64,000 nucleotides of DNA from Planctomycetaceae bacterium (GTDB lineage: Bacteria; Planctomycetota; Planctomycetia; Pirellulales; Pirellulaceae): assembly GCA_002709045.1 (NCBI GenBank), contig PAPJ01000045.1, positions 1 through 64,000 of the forward strand, given 5' to 3'. Position 1 is the first letter of the stretch; each line of letters opens with the position of its first letter. The position numbers were made by a program, and so were the translations under genes. Below the pieces are notes generated by a model that saw only the letters and a program-made list of their open reading frames with translations, was not told the DNA's origin and ran no database searches. Shown one piece after another: positions 45,679 through 55,954 of this stretch.

Positions 45679-47142
45679 TTGAAAGCATATCGCTGCAGTC
45701 ACTGGTGCCATAGCAGGAAGAATGTTTTGTTACAACCTATAAGAATTTTGATTGGTCTTATCATTCTTTACGGTCTTTCGTTGACGAGTGAAGCGGCCGA
45801 AAAACCAGTTAAAGTATATCTCTTTTCAGGTCAGTCAAATATGGTGGGGATCGGGCAGGTAACCGGTGGTGGTTCGCGTTGGGGGTCTCAGTTTACCGAC
45901 ATCGAAATATCAGTCTATAAAGGTGAACACGATCCCGGTGCTGACTATGATTCCCTGAACCCCTTAAAGACTATGGAACCGGAAAGTTTCGGTGGGGTGA
46001 AGCCAACGCCTTATCCGGGTGGCGGTACCCACGTGGCACGAGGTTTTGTCACCGTGAAAGAGACTGGAGTTTATGAATTCCGTCCTGGCTACGCGGGATC
46101 CACGGCCAATCTAATGGAAGTGGACGGTAAGCAGGTACATAGTAAAATTCCCGGTGAAGATTCGCGGTTTACATCGATTAAGTTAACCGGTGGCCAGAAA
46201 GTTCCTTTCAGAATCACCTATTTCACCGCACAAGCTAATGGACTGGGCTGGATCGCCCGTGTTGATATCCCGGGAACTCTTTCGACAGTTGTACGAAAGG
46301 ATGGAAAGTTTCCCTATTTGTTGAATAAAGATGGTAGTTGGGCTTCACGCGATGATGTCTGGTATAAAGGCGTTGTCACCGCCGGTGCTAATAAGTGGCT
46401 TTCGGTTGGATGTGGCGCTAGCGCTAATAGTATTGGACCGGAACTCGGTTTTGGTCATAAGCTAGGCGACTATCATGATCAACCAGTGTTGATTCTTAAA
46501 GCGTCGCAGGGAAACCGCTCATTAGCATGGGACTTTCTGCCACCGGGTAGTAAACGCTACGAAGCGGATGGTTTTTTTTACGCCGGCTATAAGGATTCTC
46601 CGGCTCGCTGGAAAATTGGTTTCACGCCCGAGCCGATCAACTGGTATGCGGGTAAACAGTATGATGATTGTTTCAATGAAGCTCACCAGGTGCTGGAAAA
46701 TTTTGAAAGCAACTTTCCACTGTGGAAAGGGCGAGGATTTGAGATAGCAGGTTTTGTCTGGTGGCAGGGTCATAAAGATCAGGGAAATCCTGTACACGCT
46801 CAGCGTTATGAACAGAATCTTGTTCACCTAATAAAGACGCTCCGCCGGGAGTTCAACGCTCCTCAGGCTCCTTTTGCGATAGCCACCATCGGTTTCGGTG
46901 GCTGGAAGATGCAAGGTAATGCTCTGACGGTGGCGAATGCACAGTTGGCAGTTAGTGGCGAGCAGGGTAAGTACCCGGGTTTTAAAGGTAATGTTCGAAC
47001 GATAGAAACTCGTGGTTTTTGGAGAAGCGAATCAATCTCACCACGTAATCAGGGATTTCATTACAACCAAAATGCAGAGACTTATATGCTCGTGGGTGAA
47101 GCTCTGGGCGATGCTATGATCAGCTTGCAACAGGGGAAGTAA
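45679..47142 (+). CDS. SASA-type carbohydrate esterase with inserted PA14-like domain
   Basis: 487 residues from the first possible start (TTG); a hydrophobic signal (PIRILIGLIILYGLSLTSEA) is present, but the true start is uncertain. The esterase opens with VKVYLFSGQSNMVGIGQ (nucleophile Ser in GQSNM), continues with SLAWDFLPPGSKRY and EIAGFVWWQGHKDQGN, and ends near GFHYNQNAETY with a likely catalytic His. Between residues about 100 and 200 lies an insertion (TVKETGVYEFRPGYAGSTAN, GGQKVPFRITYFTAQ) resembling a PA14 carbohydrate-binding fold. It probably deacetylates sulfated or acetylated polysaccharides. Confidence 0.82.
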   Translation: MKAYRCSHWCHSRKNVLLQPIRILIGLIILYGLSLTSEAAEKPVKVYLFSGQSNMVGIGQVTGGGSRWGSQFTDIEISVYKGEHDPGADYDSLNPLKTMEPESFGGVKPTPYPGGGTHVARGFVTVKETGVYEFRPGYAGSTANLMEVDGKQVHSKIPGEDSRFTSIKLTGGQKVPFRITYFTAQANGLGWIARVDIPGTLSTVVRKDGKFPYLLNKDGSWASRDDVWYKGVVTAGANKWLSVGCGASANSIGPELGFGHKLGDYHDQPVLILKASQGNRSLAWDFLPPGSKRYEADGFFYAGYKDSPARWKIGFTPEPINWYAGKQYDDCFNEAHQVLENFESNFPLWKGRGFEIAGFVWWQGHKDQGNPVHAQRYEQNLVHLIKTLRREFNAPQAPFAIATIGFGGWKMQGNALTVANAQLAVSGEQGKYPGFKGNVRTIETRGFWRSESISPRNQGFHYNQNAETYMLVGEALGDAMISLQQGK

Positions 47143-47156
47143 TTGTCTGCTGAGAA

Positions 47157-48566
47157 TTAAGCAAACGCTTCTTTGATTACTTCGCCACCATTGAATGTTG
47201 CAATTTCACGACGTCCACGATGCTCATAAAAATTTTGGTATTGATCGATTCCTAAGGCATGAAGAATCGTGGCGTGAATGTCGGCGGGTGATAGAATTCG
47301 TTCGACTGCCGTGTAACCAACTTCGTCGGTACGGCCAATAACCTGGCCACCTTTGATTCCACCACCGGCCATCCACATAGTAAAGCCTCCGGGTGAGTGA
47401 TCCCGGCCACCTTTCTTTTCAACGCCTGGAGTACGGCCGAATTCGCCACCCCAAACGAGCAGGGTTGTATCTAAAAGACCGCGCTGTCTGAGATCTGCAA
47501 TTAGCCCCGCGATTGGTTTATCTGATTTGCCTGATGCTTTACCATGACCATCAATAATGTCATCGTGAGAATCCCATCCATCCACTCGCAGTTGGATAAA
47601 TCGAACTCCATTTTCAACCAGCCGACGCGCCAGCAAACATCGCGTACCGACTTCACGAGTCTTATCGTTATCCATCGCGTAAAGTTTCTTTGTTGTTTCG
47701 GTTTCTCTGGATAAATCGAACACCGCGGGTGCGGCCATCTGCATACGAAAAGCAAGTTCGTAACTGCGCAAGCGGGCCTCCAATTCACTGTGACCGCCGG
47801 ACTTATCTAAATGACGTGAATTAAGTCTGTTAATAAGCCCCAATTGTCCTGCTCGTTCTGCAGGAACCATCGCTTTAGGCAGACGCAAGTTGGGGATACC
47901 GTCGGCAGCGTTAATTGCTGTACCCTGAAATTCAGAAGGCAGGAAGGACGGAGCAAAGGTCGGACGTGGTCCACCACCAAGCACGACAAACCCCGGTAAG
48001 TTCTGATTTTCAGACCCCAGACCATAGTTCACCCAGGCACCAAGACTTGGTCGATCTCCAGCGATGGAGCCCGTTGTCATCACATACTCCCCCGGTACAT
48101 GAATCACAGTGTCATGCTGAACACTTTTAATAAGACATAATTCGTCGAGATGTTCGGCGGTATGTGTTACCAACTCAGACGCAGGTAGTCCGCACTCACC
48201 ATAATTGCGAAACTTAAACGGGCTCGCCATTAATCGACGCGTCCCATTTCCGAACATCGCGGTTGCCTTAAAGTTTTTGCTGATACTTTCCGGCGTTTCC
48301 TGACCATCAAGCCGAGTTAATTCACTCTTGGGATCATAGGTATCGATATGACTTGGGCCACCGGCCATGAACAGAAAGATGACACTCCTGGCAGTCGCTT
48401 TATGTGCAGGTGCTATTCCTGCAGCATTAGTCTGCTCAGCCATCAGGCCTGCAGCGGCTAACCAGCCAAACCCAAGTGCACTGTCCTGTAACATTTGTCG
48501 TCGAGACAACGGTGACGAGGCGATGCGACCACAGGGGAACGGGGATTGGTGATGTTTCATGTCCAT
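47157..48566 (-). CDS. DUF1501 family protein (Tat-exported)
   Basis: 469 residues from the first ATG; a second ATG two codons later is equally possible. SRRQMLQDSALGFGWLAAAG is a twin-arginine-like signal. The domain has ARSVIFLFMAGGPSHIDTYDPK, DGWDSHDD, GEFGRTPG and GGRDHSPGGFTMWMAGGG. DUF1501 has the alkaline-phosphatase superfamily fold and in planctomycetes is regularly encoded beside DUF1549/DUF1553 cytochromes, as here: it starts 28 bases after the PSD1 gene on the same strand. The biochemical role is unknown. Confidence 0.92.
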   Translation of the reverse strand: MDMKHHQSPFPCGRIASSPLSRRQMLQDSALGFGWLAAAGLMAEQTNAAGIAPAHKATARSVIFLFMAGGPSHIDTYDPKSELTRLDGQETPESISKNFKATAMFGNGTRRLMASPFKFRNYGECGLPASELVTHTAEHLDELCLIKSVQHDTVIHVPGEYVMTTGSIAGDRPSLGAWVNYGLGSENQNLPGFVVLGGGPRPTFAPSFLPSEFQGTAINAADGIPNLRLPKAMVPAERAGQLGLINRLNSRHLDKSGGHSELEARLRSYELAFRMQMAAPAVFDLSRETETTKKLYAMDNDKTREVGTRCLLARRLVENGVRFIQLRVDGWDSHDDIIDGHGKASGKSDKPIAGLIADLRQRGLLDTTLLVWGGEFGRTPGVEKKGGRDHSPGGFTMWMAGGGIKGGQVIGRTDEVGYTAVERILSPADIHATILHALGIDQYQNFYEHRGRREIATFNGGEVIKEAFA

Positions 48567-48594
48567 GACGTTTATTTTTAGTATAACTCAGTGA

Positions 48595-51500
48595 CTACTC
48601 GATATAGACAAATTCGTTTAGGTTCAAAAGTGCCTGGCTGTATAGTTCAAGTGCTGTCAATTGCTGGCTGCTGTTATTGAGCCAGCGTGATTTCAGATAG
48701 CTTGTAATTTCATTTAACTTATCGTCGGCAATACCCTCGGTGAAGTAGAGTAATTCACCGATATCTCCATTCATGCGTTCCCCCTCTGTGGAGAAAGCCT
48801 GAGTGTATCCGCCGATGCTGATAGGTCCGCCGGTTCCGGAATCGATTTCTCCGGTTAAAGTTGTCGAAAGATCTGCAAGTATCTCATCGTGCTTCATTAC
48901 CTTTAGCTGCAGATGCGTCTCCTTCCAGCGTGCTATGATGACCAGCGGTGTGTTGTCCGGGATGGCAGCATCCGTTTTTAGTCGCCCGCTCCAGTGGCCG
49001 TTAATATTTTGATCCAGCCCAAGTTTACCGTCGGCCGCAAACCGTAAAAGTGCAAAGGATGCGATATCATTGTCACCATTACGAGCTTTCAGAAAAATGG
49101 TCTCATTGCGATTTCCTTTCCCATTAAACCTTAGGGTTATGAAAATCGTGTATTCATTCGTAGCCTGTAAGGTAGGATGATCCGGAGCTTCTAGAACATG
49201 GTCTGCTTTACCGAATTCTCCTCCGCGGAATCGTATAACAGGCAAACCACCCATACCATTGAGCCGGTTTGAGATCAGTTTTGGCTGTCGAAATTCCGCG
49301 TCCTGCTTCAGTATATCGACCACCTGGTTTTTGCCTGGCGATTGATCGATCCAACGGTTAACCTTTTCCTCAGAACGAGCATTTGATTGCTGATGATTTT
49401 TTACTCCCGCATCGGCCTTTAGCCAAAGAGCTAGTTTTTCAGAAGTTGGTGAGTATTCAACATGCAGGCCATTGGTCAGCTGATCAGGTTTCGGAGACTG
49501 GTATTGTTTCAGAAACTCAATACTGGCATCTATTTCTTCCTGATCCGGTGATCGCCCCATCACGAACTGGAACCCCGCCTTGACCTGTTTTTCGAGGTCA
49601 TCGCCGGCGACCGCTTTAATGCGTTCTGCCAGTGCCAATGATCGATCCTGCGCAAATCGATTATTTAATAGGTAGAGTGACTGCAATGCTGAGGTTGAGA
49701 CCTGACGTTGCAGACAGGCCTCTGAAAGTGATGTCGGACCGTCAAATAATTCCTGCAACTGAGGTGGTTTATCGCGTTGCTGGAAGAGATACATTGCTCG
49801 TCGCAGGTTGTCGATTTCCTGGCTGATCGGTACGGAAACCCCGCCAATACCTCGATCTAATTCACCGCTGGCTACCAATAAAGAGTCACGAATAGCTTCT
49901 GCTTCCAATCGTCTGCGGGGCCACGCTGCCAGTAGCGTTTGTGATACGGCAGGGTTATTTGAATTAATTATTACTGCGCTTTGCTGCCATGTCTGAGAGG
50001 AGACAATTAACCGATGCAGATGTTTTGTACTCCAGTCATGATTAATCAATTCTGTGGCGAGCCAATCTAATAACTCAGGATGACTGGGTTTGCTGCCCTG
50101 AATGCCAAAGTTTCCGGGAGTTTCCACGAGTCCCTGGCCAAAGTGTATTTGCCAAATGCGATTTACCCAAACTCGTGCCGTCAGAGGGTTATCTTTAGAA
50201 GCCAACCAATTCGCCAAAACCATTCGTGACTTATCTCCCACGTTGAGCTCAGGTGAAATTCCGAAAGCTTCAGGCAAGCCGGGGGTTACGGTGGCCACGG
50301 TCTCGAAAATCTGGCCTCTGGCCAGTAAGTAGTCGCGTTGATCCAGAAAGCGTGCCTTGTCATGCATCAGGGGGAAATTCCCGGCCATTGGCAGCGTACT
50401 TATTTGATGAGGGCTGGTAACCGGCGAATAGAATCCCCATGTTTGAGATGTGTCATTGATGACTTCGTCAAGCTTTTCACGTAACTGATCGAGCTGTTGC
50501 TGTTCGTCCTCCGTAATTCGAAAACTGTTACACCCTGCGATTTGGATGTTTATACGTGTTCGGTGAGGTCGGAATTCGCGTTCCTGTTCTAACGTTCGTT
50601 CGGATTCTTTGGAACTGAGAAGCGTTCGAATCTCATCGGTTTCTTCTTCAAGACCAGTGGATAAAACACGTTTACGAACTTTCAGGTCAAAAGCCAGGAG
50701 ATCGTTTGCGATTTGATCAATTGATGCAGGATGCTCCAGGTCTTTAAGCACAAGATTCCCCGGAAAGCCCTTAGTGAAAAATGCTTTGAGACGGTAAAAG
50801 TCACGCTGTGTGATGGGATCGAATTTGTGATCGTGGCATCGAGCACAACCAATGGTTAAACCTAATACCGTTCGCGATAGCGTACTGACAATGTCCGTAT
50901 ACATATCATTTTCGGCACGGTAAAAGTGTAGGTCATCTGCACTGATACGAGCCGCTGAAAGAAATCCGGTAGCGATCAGATTTTCATCGCGGTAGGGTTC
51001 CATTTCATCGCCGGCGATTTGCTGTTTGAGAAAGTGAGCGTAAGAGGTGTCATTGTTAAAGCTGTGGATGACATAGTCACGATAACGCCATGCATGCGGC
51101 CGGGTATTGTTTTGAGCATAACCTTCCGATTCCGCCCAGCGTGCAGAATCCAGCCAGTGACGTGCCATGCGTTCACCGTAATGAGCAGAATTTATCACCT
51201 CATCAACAATCGTCGACCATGAGATATTCTCTTTCAGGTGAGCTGCTAATTGTTGGTCCGTTGGTGGCATCCCCTGCAGAATAAGATACAATCTTCGCAC
51301 CCTTGTTCTGCGATTAGCTTTAGGACTTGCCTGCAGTCCTTCCTGATTAAGACGTTGAGCGATAAATGCGTCAATCGGATTGCTTGTGAAGACCGTTAGC
51401 ATTTTGTCATCTCGATCAGTTTTGACTACAAACTTAGCCTGAGGAATTTCCGGTCGTCGAAGAGGTTGAAAAGCCCAGTGTTTTTGAGCCACGAGTTGGT

Positions 51501-51945
51501 TGGGGTTGGGAAGCAATTTCTCATCCCATTTAGCACCCTGATCGATCCAGGCTCGTAAAATACCGACTTCTTCGTCAGAGAGATGTTCACCATAATCTTC
51601 GGGTGGCATTTGTGTCTCCGGATCCTGTCCGGCAATGACTTCGATTAATCGGCTGCTTTCACTATGCCCCACCAGTAACAAAGGTACCCCATCTGATTCA
51701 CCCAACAATTTGGCACGGTAATCCAGCCTGACACCTGAATCAGGATTGGATCCTTGATGGCAGTCAAAGCAGGATTGCCGAAGTATCGGTAGTACATCTT
51801 TACCAAATGAAACTTCACGTTCGACCGCCGGCGGTAATGCTAATGGGGAACTGTCATCAGCTTTTGTTGAACGGGTAATAAAACCAAAGGCAATTATCGA
51901 TAGCAGGTTGCAAATCGTGCTGGTTGTCTTAATTGTTTGGTACAC
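48595..51945 (-). CDS. PSD1/planctomycete cytochrome protein (PSCyt1-DUF1549-DUF1553) with LamG-like domain
   Basis: Secreted protein of 1116 residues. After a signal peptide, PSCyt1 carries CFDCH with Cys59. DUF1549 (about 170-390) includes RMARHWLDSARWAESEGYAQ and CARCHDHKFDPIT, a second CxxCH. DUF1553 (about 560-800) includes LANWLASKDNPLTARVWVNR and IHFGQGLVETPGNFG. The last ~290 residues look like a LamG/concanavalin-type fold (TIFITLRFNGKG, IARWKETHLQLKVM), likely for glycan binding. It is the first gene of the DUF1501 pair. The family is thought to degrade complex sulfated glycans, but this is not proven. Confidence 0.9.
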   Translation of the reverse strand: MYQTIKTTSTICNLLSIIAFGFITRSTKADDSSPLALPPAVEREVSFGKDVLPILRQSCFDCHQGSNPDSGVRLDYRAKLLGESDGVPLLLVGHSESSRLIEVIAGQDPETQMPPEDYGEHLSDEEVGILRAWIDQGAKWDEKLLPNPNQLVAQKHWAFQPLRRPEIPQAKFVVKTDRDDKMLTVFTSNPIDAFIAQRLNQEGLQASPKANRRTRVRRLYLILQGMPPTDQQLAAHLKENISWSTIVDEVINSAHYGERMARHWLDSARWAESEGYAQNNTRPHAWRYRDYVIHSFNNDTSYAHFLKQQIAGDEMEPYRDENLIATGFLSAARISADDLHFYRAENDMYTDIVSTLSRTVLGLTIGCARCHDHKFDPITQRDFYRLKAFFTKGFPGNLVLKDLEHPASIDQIANDLLAFDLKVRKRVLSTGLEEETDEIRTLLSSKESERTLEQEREFRPHRTRINIQIAGCNSFRITEDEQQQLDQLREKLDEVINDTSQTWGFYSPVTSPHQISTLPMAGNFPLMHDKARFLDQRDYLLARGQIFETVATVTPGLPEAFGISPELNVGDKSRMVLANWLASKDNPLTARVWVNRIWQIHFGQGLVETPGNFGIQGSKPSHPELLDWLATELINHDWSTKHLHRLIVSSQTWQQSAVIINSNNPAVSQTLLAAWPRRRLEAEAIRDSLLVASGELDRGIGGVSVPISQEIDNLRRAMYLFQQRDKPPQLQELFDGPTSLSEACLQRQVSTSALQSLYLLNNRFAQDRSLALAERIKAVAGDDLEKQVKAGFQFVMGRSPDQEEIDASIEFLKQYQSPKPDQLTNGLHVEYSPTSEKLALWLKADAGVKNHQQSNARSEEKVNRWIDQSPGKNQVVDILKQDAEFRQPKLISNRLNGMGGLPVIRFRGGEFGKADHVLEAPDHPTLQATNEYTIFITLRFNGKGNRNETIFLKARNGDNDIASFALLRFAADGKLGLDQNINGHWSGRLKTDAAIPDNTPLVIIARWKETHLQLKVMKHDEILADLSTTLTGEIDSGTGGPISIGGYTQAFSTEGERMNGDIGELLYFTEGIADDKLNEITSYLKSRWLNNSSQQLTALELYSQALLNLNEFVYIE

Positions 51946-52115
51946 GGCAAGTGAAGGGGCGGAGGGAAGGGTATTATGCGAATTTCTTAATTATAAATCA
52001 CACGAATCGATTAGAGTTAATAATATAGGTGGCATCAGCCATTTTTGATGGTGTCCTTTATTCTGTTAGGTTAGTAACTAAGTAGCGAATGACTTACATT
52101 GTTCTCGGAAATATC

Positions 52116-54428
52116 ATGCCATTCCAAAGACTTAATCTTGCTTTAACTTTGTTGTCCCAGCTGTTGTTAGTCACGTTGGTTTTAGGTGATGATTGGCCAC
52201 AATGGCGAGGACCAAATCGTGATGCGAAATCGAATGAGTCGGGTTTGTTACAATCCTGGCCGGTTGATGGCCCCCCACTTGTCTGGAAGACAGATGAGCT
52301 TGGAGAAGGGTATGCAAGTGTTGTTGTCGCAAATGGAAGATTGCATACGATTGGAAACGAAGCTGGAACAATTTTTGCATATGCTCTAAGTGAATCCACT
52401 GGCGAGTTATTATGGAAAGCAAAAATTGGCGAATCATCGCGGCATGCTATGTCGACCCCAACGATTGATGGGGACTATGTTTACGCGTTAGACCCTGATG
52501 GTGAACTGTCGTGTCTGCATGCTGTAACCGGGGCTCTTGAGTGGCATGTTGATTTTATGGCAGACTTTTCCGGGAAACTACAGTCTGGCCGTGGCTATGG
52601 CGAATCACCACTTATAGATGGAAAGCATCTGATTTGTACGCCCGGAGGTGATGAAGCGATTGTTGTGGCACTAAATAAAGCCACCGGTGAAGTGGTTTGG
52701 AAAACGGCAGCACCAACGATAGGCGATAAAGGTGGTGACGGAGCGGCATTTTCATCGATTGTGAAAACCAGAATCGATGAAATTGATATGTATGTGCAAC
52801 TGGTGGGACGTGGTTTGATTGGGATTGAGTGTACTAGTGGGAGGTATCTTTGGGGGTATAACGATATCTGTGCAGATATTGTTAATATTCCAACACCTGT
52901 GATTTATGATGATCTGGTGTTTTCAGCTAACGGCTATAACGCGGGAAGCGTCCTACTTCAACTTCGTCCGGCAGACGAAGGAACGATTGAAGTTCGGGAG
53001 GTCTATCGTTTGGCCGGAAATCAGTTTCAAAATCATCATGGCGGAGTGGTTGCTCTGGAGGGAAAAATTTTTGGCGGGCATGGCAGTAATAATGGACTGC
53101 CGACCTGCGTTGACCTCATCAGTGGCGAAGTTCTTTGGAAACGTCGCGGGCCCGGCGTGGGATCCGCTGCCGTGGTGTATGCCGACAATCGATTTGTATT
53201 TCGATATCAAAATGGAGTTGTTGCTTTGTTGGCTGCCAATGAAAAGGGTTTTTCAATGAAAGGAAAACTGCAGATTCCAGGAGCAGGAGGTGACAGTTGG
53301 TCACACCCTGTGATTGCAAATGGTGCGTTGATGTTACGTGAACAAAATTCTCTCTATGTGCATGATATTCGCGATGTTGGAGATACAAATACAGAGGTAA
53401 AAAATGAAATTCCAAGTGCCTTTACCGATACCATTGAATCCCGATTAACGCAGCTTGGAGTTGATTACAGTAGCGTTGGCCAACATCATCGACAGTCCTC
53501 TATGTTTGATGCTGAGCTGTTTTACAGCTATTTAATGGTTAAAACCGAGTTGTCTGCCGTCCGTGAAATTCCGATCGTTTCGTTGGTTGGGAACGATAAT
53601 GGTGAATTTCCATCTGAAATCATTGAGGTTTTGAGCGATGTTTCGCAGGACTTTGTGATTGATCTGGCTGGTTTGGACCTAACGGTAAGTCAGTTTCAGC
53701 AGTTAAACCCTCTGAGTCACTTAAAAGGGCTCGATTTACAGTTTTGCACCGGTTTGACCCCTGATGTGTTGGCCGAAATCAGCAAATTAAAAGGGTTGAG
53801 AGCCTTAAGATTAGCGGGTACTGAAGTTTCTGACTCATCGATAGAACTGATTGCAAAATTAACCTCTCTGAGGTCATTGGATTTGGAAGTTTGTGAGAAT
53901 ATTTCGGATGTTTCGATGCCAGAGATCACAACGATGAAAGAATTGCGCTGCTTAATCTTGAAGAAGACAGCATTTGAAAAACTGAAAATTACCGACACAG
54001 GACTTGCCGACTTGCCTCAGTTAGAGCAGCTGGAAGTTCTCAGTCTTTACGGGAATCGAGTGACGGATGAGGGTATGCAGTCTTTAGCCAAAGTAACGAC
54101 GCTGAGAGTGCTGGATTTGAGTCTGGTGGGAATTAGCGACAACGGTGTCACAACGTTGGCTCCGCTACAACAGCTCGAAGAACTTTATCTTTTGTACAAC
54201 ACAGGTTTCGCCGGACCGCTATTATCCGACCGGTCAGTGGCGACAATTGCTGAATTTAAGCAACTCAAACAACTGAGTTTGGTGGGATCCAAAATAACAA
54301 ATACCAGTGTGGAGTCTTTGTCAGGGCTTAAGCGATTAGAAAAAATTCAACTTCAGTATTCACGTATTAATGCTGATGGAATTCGGGCAATACAGGCAGC
54401 ATTGCCTGCCGTCTTGATTAACAAATGA
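52116..54428 (+). CDS. Secreted PQQ-type beta-propeller fused to leucine-rich repeats
   Basis: 770 residues from the ATG at 52116, with a signal peptide ending near VLGDDW. Residues about 20-430 form a PQQ-like eight-bladed propeller (DDWPQWRGPNRDAKS, GELLWKAKIGESS, GYGESPLIDGKHLIC). The last ~250 residues contain about eight leucine-rich repeats of 24-25 residues (for example LSHLKGLDLQFCTGL, LKGLRALRLAGTEVS, LEVLSLYGNRVTDEG). The LRR part suggests protein or polymer binding. It precedes a second DUF1501 gene by 102 bases. Confidence 0.85.
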   Translation: MPFQRLNLALTLLSQLLLVTLVLGDDWPQWRGPNRDAKSNESGLLQSWPVDGPPLVWKTDELGEGYASVVVANGRLHTIGNEAGTIFAYALSESTGELLWKAKIGESSRHAMSTPTIDGDYVYALDPDGELSCLHAVTGALEWHVDFMADFSGKLQSGRGYGESPLIDGKHLICTPGGDEAIVVALNKATGEVVWKTAAPTIGDKGGDGAAFSSIVKTRIDEIDMYVQLVGRGLIGIECTSGRYLWGYNDICADIVNIPTPVIYDDLVFSANGYNAGSVLLQLRPADEGTIEVREVYRLAGNQFQNHHGGVVALEGKIFGGHGSNNGLPTCVDLISGEVLWKRRGPGVGSAAVVYADNRFVFRYQNGVVALLAANEKGFSMKGKLQIPGAGGDSWSHPVIANGALMLREQNSLYVHDIRDVGDTNTEVKNEIPSAFTDTIESRLTQLGVDYSSVGQHHRQSSMFDAELFYSYLMVKTELSAVREIPIVSLVGNDNGEFPSEIIEVLSDVSQDFVIDLAGLDLTVSQFQQLNPLSHLKGLDLQFCTGLTPDVLAEISKLKGLRALRLAGTEVSDSSIELIAKLTSLRSLDLEVCENISDVSMPEITTMKELRCLILKKTAFEKLKITDTGLADLPQLEQLEVLSLYGNRVTDEGMQSLAKVTTLRVLDLSLVGISDNGVTTLAPLQQLEELYLLYNTGFAGPLLSDRSVATIAEFKQLKQLSLVGSKITNTSVESLSGLKRLEKIQLQYSRINADGIRAIQAALPAVLINK

Positions 54429-54530
54429 GTTCGGATTTACGTATTTGTTGTTTGGCGCGTCGATATGTTTTATCAACAATAAAAATATTCAAGCGTTGTA
54501 TGAAATGATTCCTTTTTTAGGATCTGGATT

Positions 54531-55880
54531 TTGAATATCTCTATCAGCCGTCGAAACTGGATTTCCGCCGGAGCATTGAGCTTCTTTGGTGGCGGTTTAA
54601 GTTCCGGAATTACCAGAGCGGAGGATTTGAGCGAACGTCCGCGGAATTTTGGTGCCGCGAAGTCATGCGTCGTGGTTTTCCTGTTTGGTGGACAGGGGCA
54701 ACAGGATACGTATGATCTGAAGCCAAACGCTCCAACGGAGATTCGCGGTGAGTTTTCGCCTATTTCAACGAATGTTGTCGGCACTCAGATTTGTGAGCAT
54801 TTGCCGCTGGTGAGCAAGGTAATGGATAAGGTCACGATTGTGCGTAGCATGTCTCACGCTGATTTTGAACATGGCTCTGCCTCCTATACAGCCCTGACAG
54901 GACATCCTCACCCATTGCCCGGAACAAATACTCCGGCGCGTCGTGAAGATTTTCCAACTTATGGGGCGGCGGTTGCTCATTTAAAACCCACTCAGCGACC
55001 CGTGCCAAGTGCAGCAGTTCTGGGGCCTGTGATGCACCAGGGTAATCGTCCACCAATGGCCGGACAGAATGCCGGTTTTCTGGGGCATGCGTTTGAGCCG
55101 TTCCGGGTTGATCAGGATCCCAATGGCGTTGGATTTTCAGTGGCAGAGTTGGCATTGCCTGTCGAAGTGAATGGTACAAGGTTTGATCAGCGATATGGGT
55201 TGTTGAACAAACTTGATCCTCGTTTACCGGCGGTGGATCAACTGGGTGAGATACGTGGTATGACGGATTTGAAACAGCGTGCTTTTGGGCTGCTTGGGTC
55301 CGGAAAGAGTCGTCAGGCCTTTGACTTGAGTCGTGAGTCGGTCAAGTTACGTGATCAATATGGTCGGCATAAATTTGGCCAGACCATGTTGCTGGCACGG
55401 CGTTTAGTGGAAGCAGAAGTACCACTGATCACCGTCAACTGGGCGCGTTCTAATCGTGAGGAATGGGATACCCATAGTAAGAATTACCCGACGATGAAGG
55501 ATCGCCTGCTACCTCCATTTGACCGGGGAATGTCTGCCTTTATTGCTGATTTAGATGAGCGTGGAATATTGGATTCGACGTTGGTGATTGCCTTGGGAGA
55601 ATTTGGCCGCACGCCGAAGATTAATAAGGATGCCGGAAGAGATCACTGGCCGGATGTTTACTCCGTACTTGTTGCCGGAGGTGGGGTAAAACGTGGGGCT
55701 GTCGTCGGTGAGAGTGATCAGCATGCAGCCTTTCCCAAGACCGATCCAATCGCACCCTGGGATTTATCAGCAACCATGTATCATCTACTTGGGATTTCAC
55801 CGCAGATGCACGTTTATGACCGGGCAGGGCGTCCGTTTTCATTGTCACCGGGACGAGTGGCTTCCGACCTGCTGGCCTGA
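54531..55880 (+). CDS. DUF1501 family protein (second copy)
   Basis: 449 residues starting at a TTG with a well-placed Shine-Dalgarno (AGGA, 54519-54522, 8 bases upstream). SRRNWISAGALSFFGGGLSS is a Tat-like signal. CVVVFLFGGQGQQDTYDLKP, NREEWDTHSKN and IALGEFGRTPKINKDAGRDHW match DUF1501. There is no PSD1 gene beside this copy; instead it lies between the PQQ-LRR protein and a sulfatase, so it may work with those. Confidence 0.9.
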   Translation: MNISISRRNWISAGALSFFGGGLSSGITRAEDLSERPRNFGAAKSCVVVFLFGGQGQQDTYDLKPNAPTEIRGEFSPISTNVVGTQICEHLPLVSKVMDKVTIVRSMSHADFEHGSASYTALTGHPHPLPGTNTPARREDFPTYGAAVAHLKPTQRPVPSAAVLGPVMHQGNRPPMAGQNAGFLGHAFEPFRVDQDPNGVGFSVAELALPVEVNGTRFDQRYGLLNKLDPRLPAVDQLGEIRGMTDLKQRAFGLLGSGKSRQAFDLSRESVKLRDQYGRHKFGQTMLLARRLVEAEVPLITVNWARSNREEWDTHSKNYPTMKDRLLPPFDRGMSAFIADLDERGILDSTLVIALGEFGRTPKINKDAGRDHWPDVYSVLVAGGGVKRGAVVGESDQHAAFPKTDPIAPWDLSATMYHLLGISPQMHVYDRAGRPFSLSPGRVASDLLA

Positions 55881-55954
55881 TGTTATAAACAATGGTGACA
55901 GAAACTCTGTTAAACGTCGGACTCAGACTTTTAAGTACTGCGATTAAAAGAATC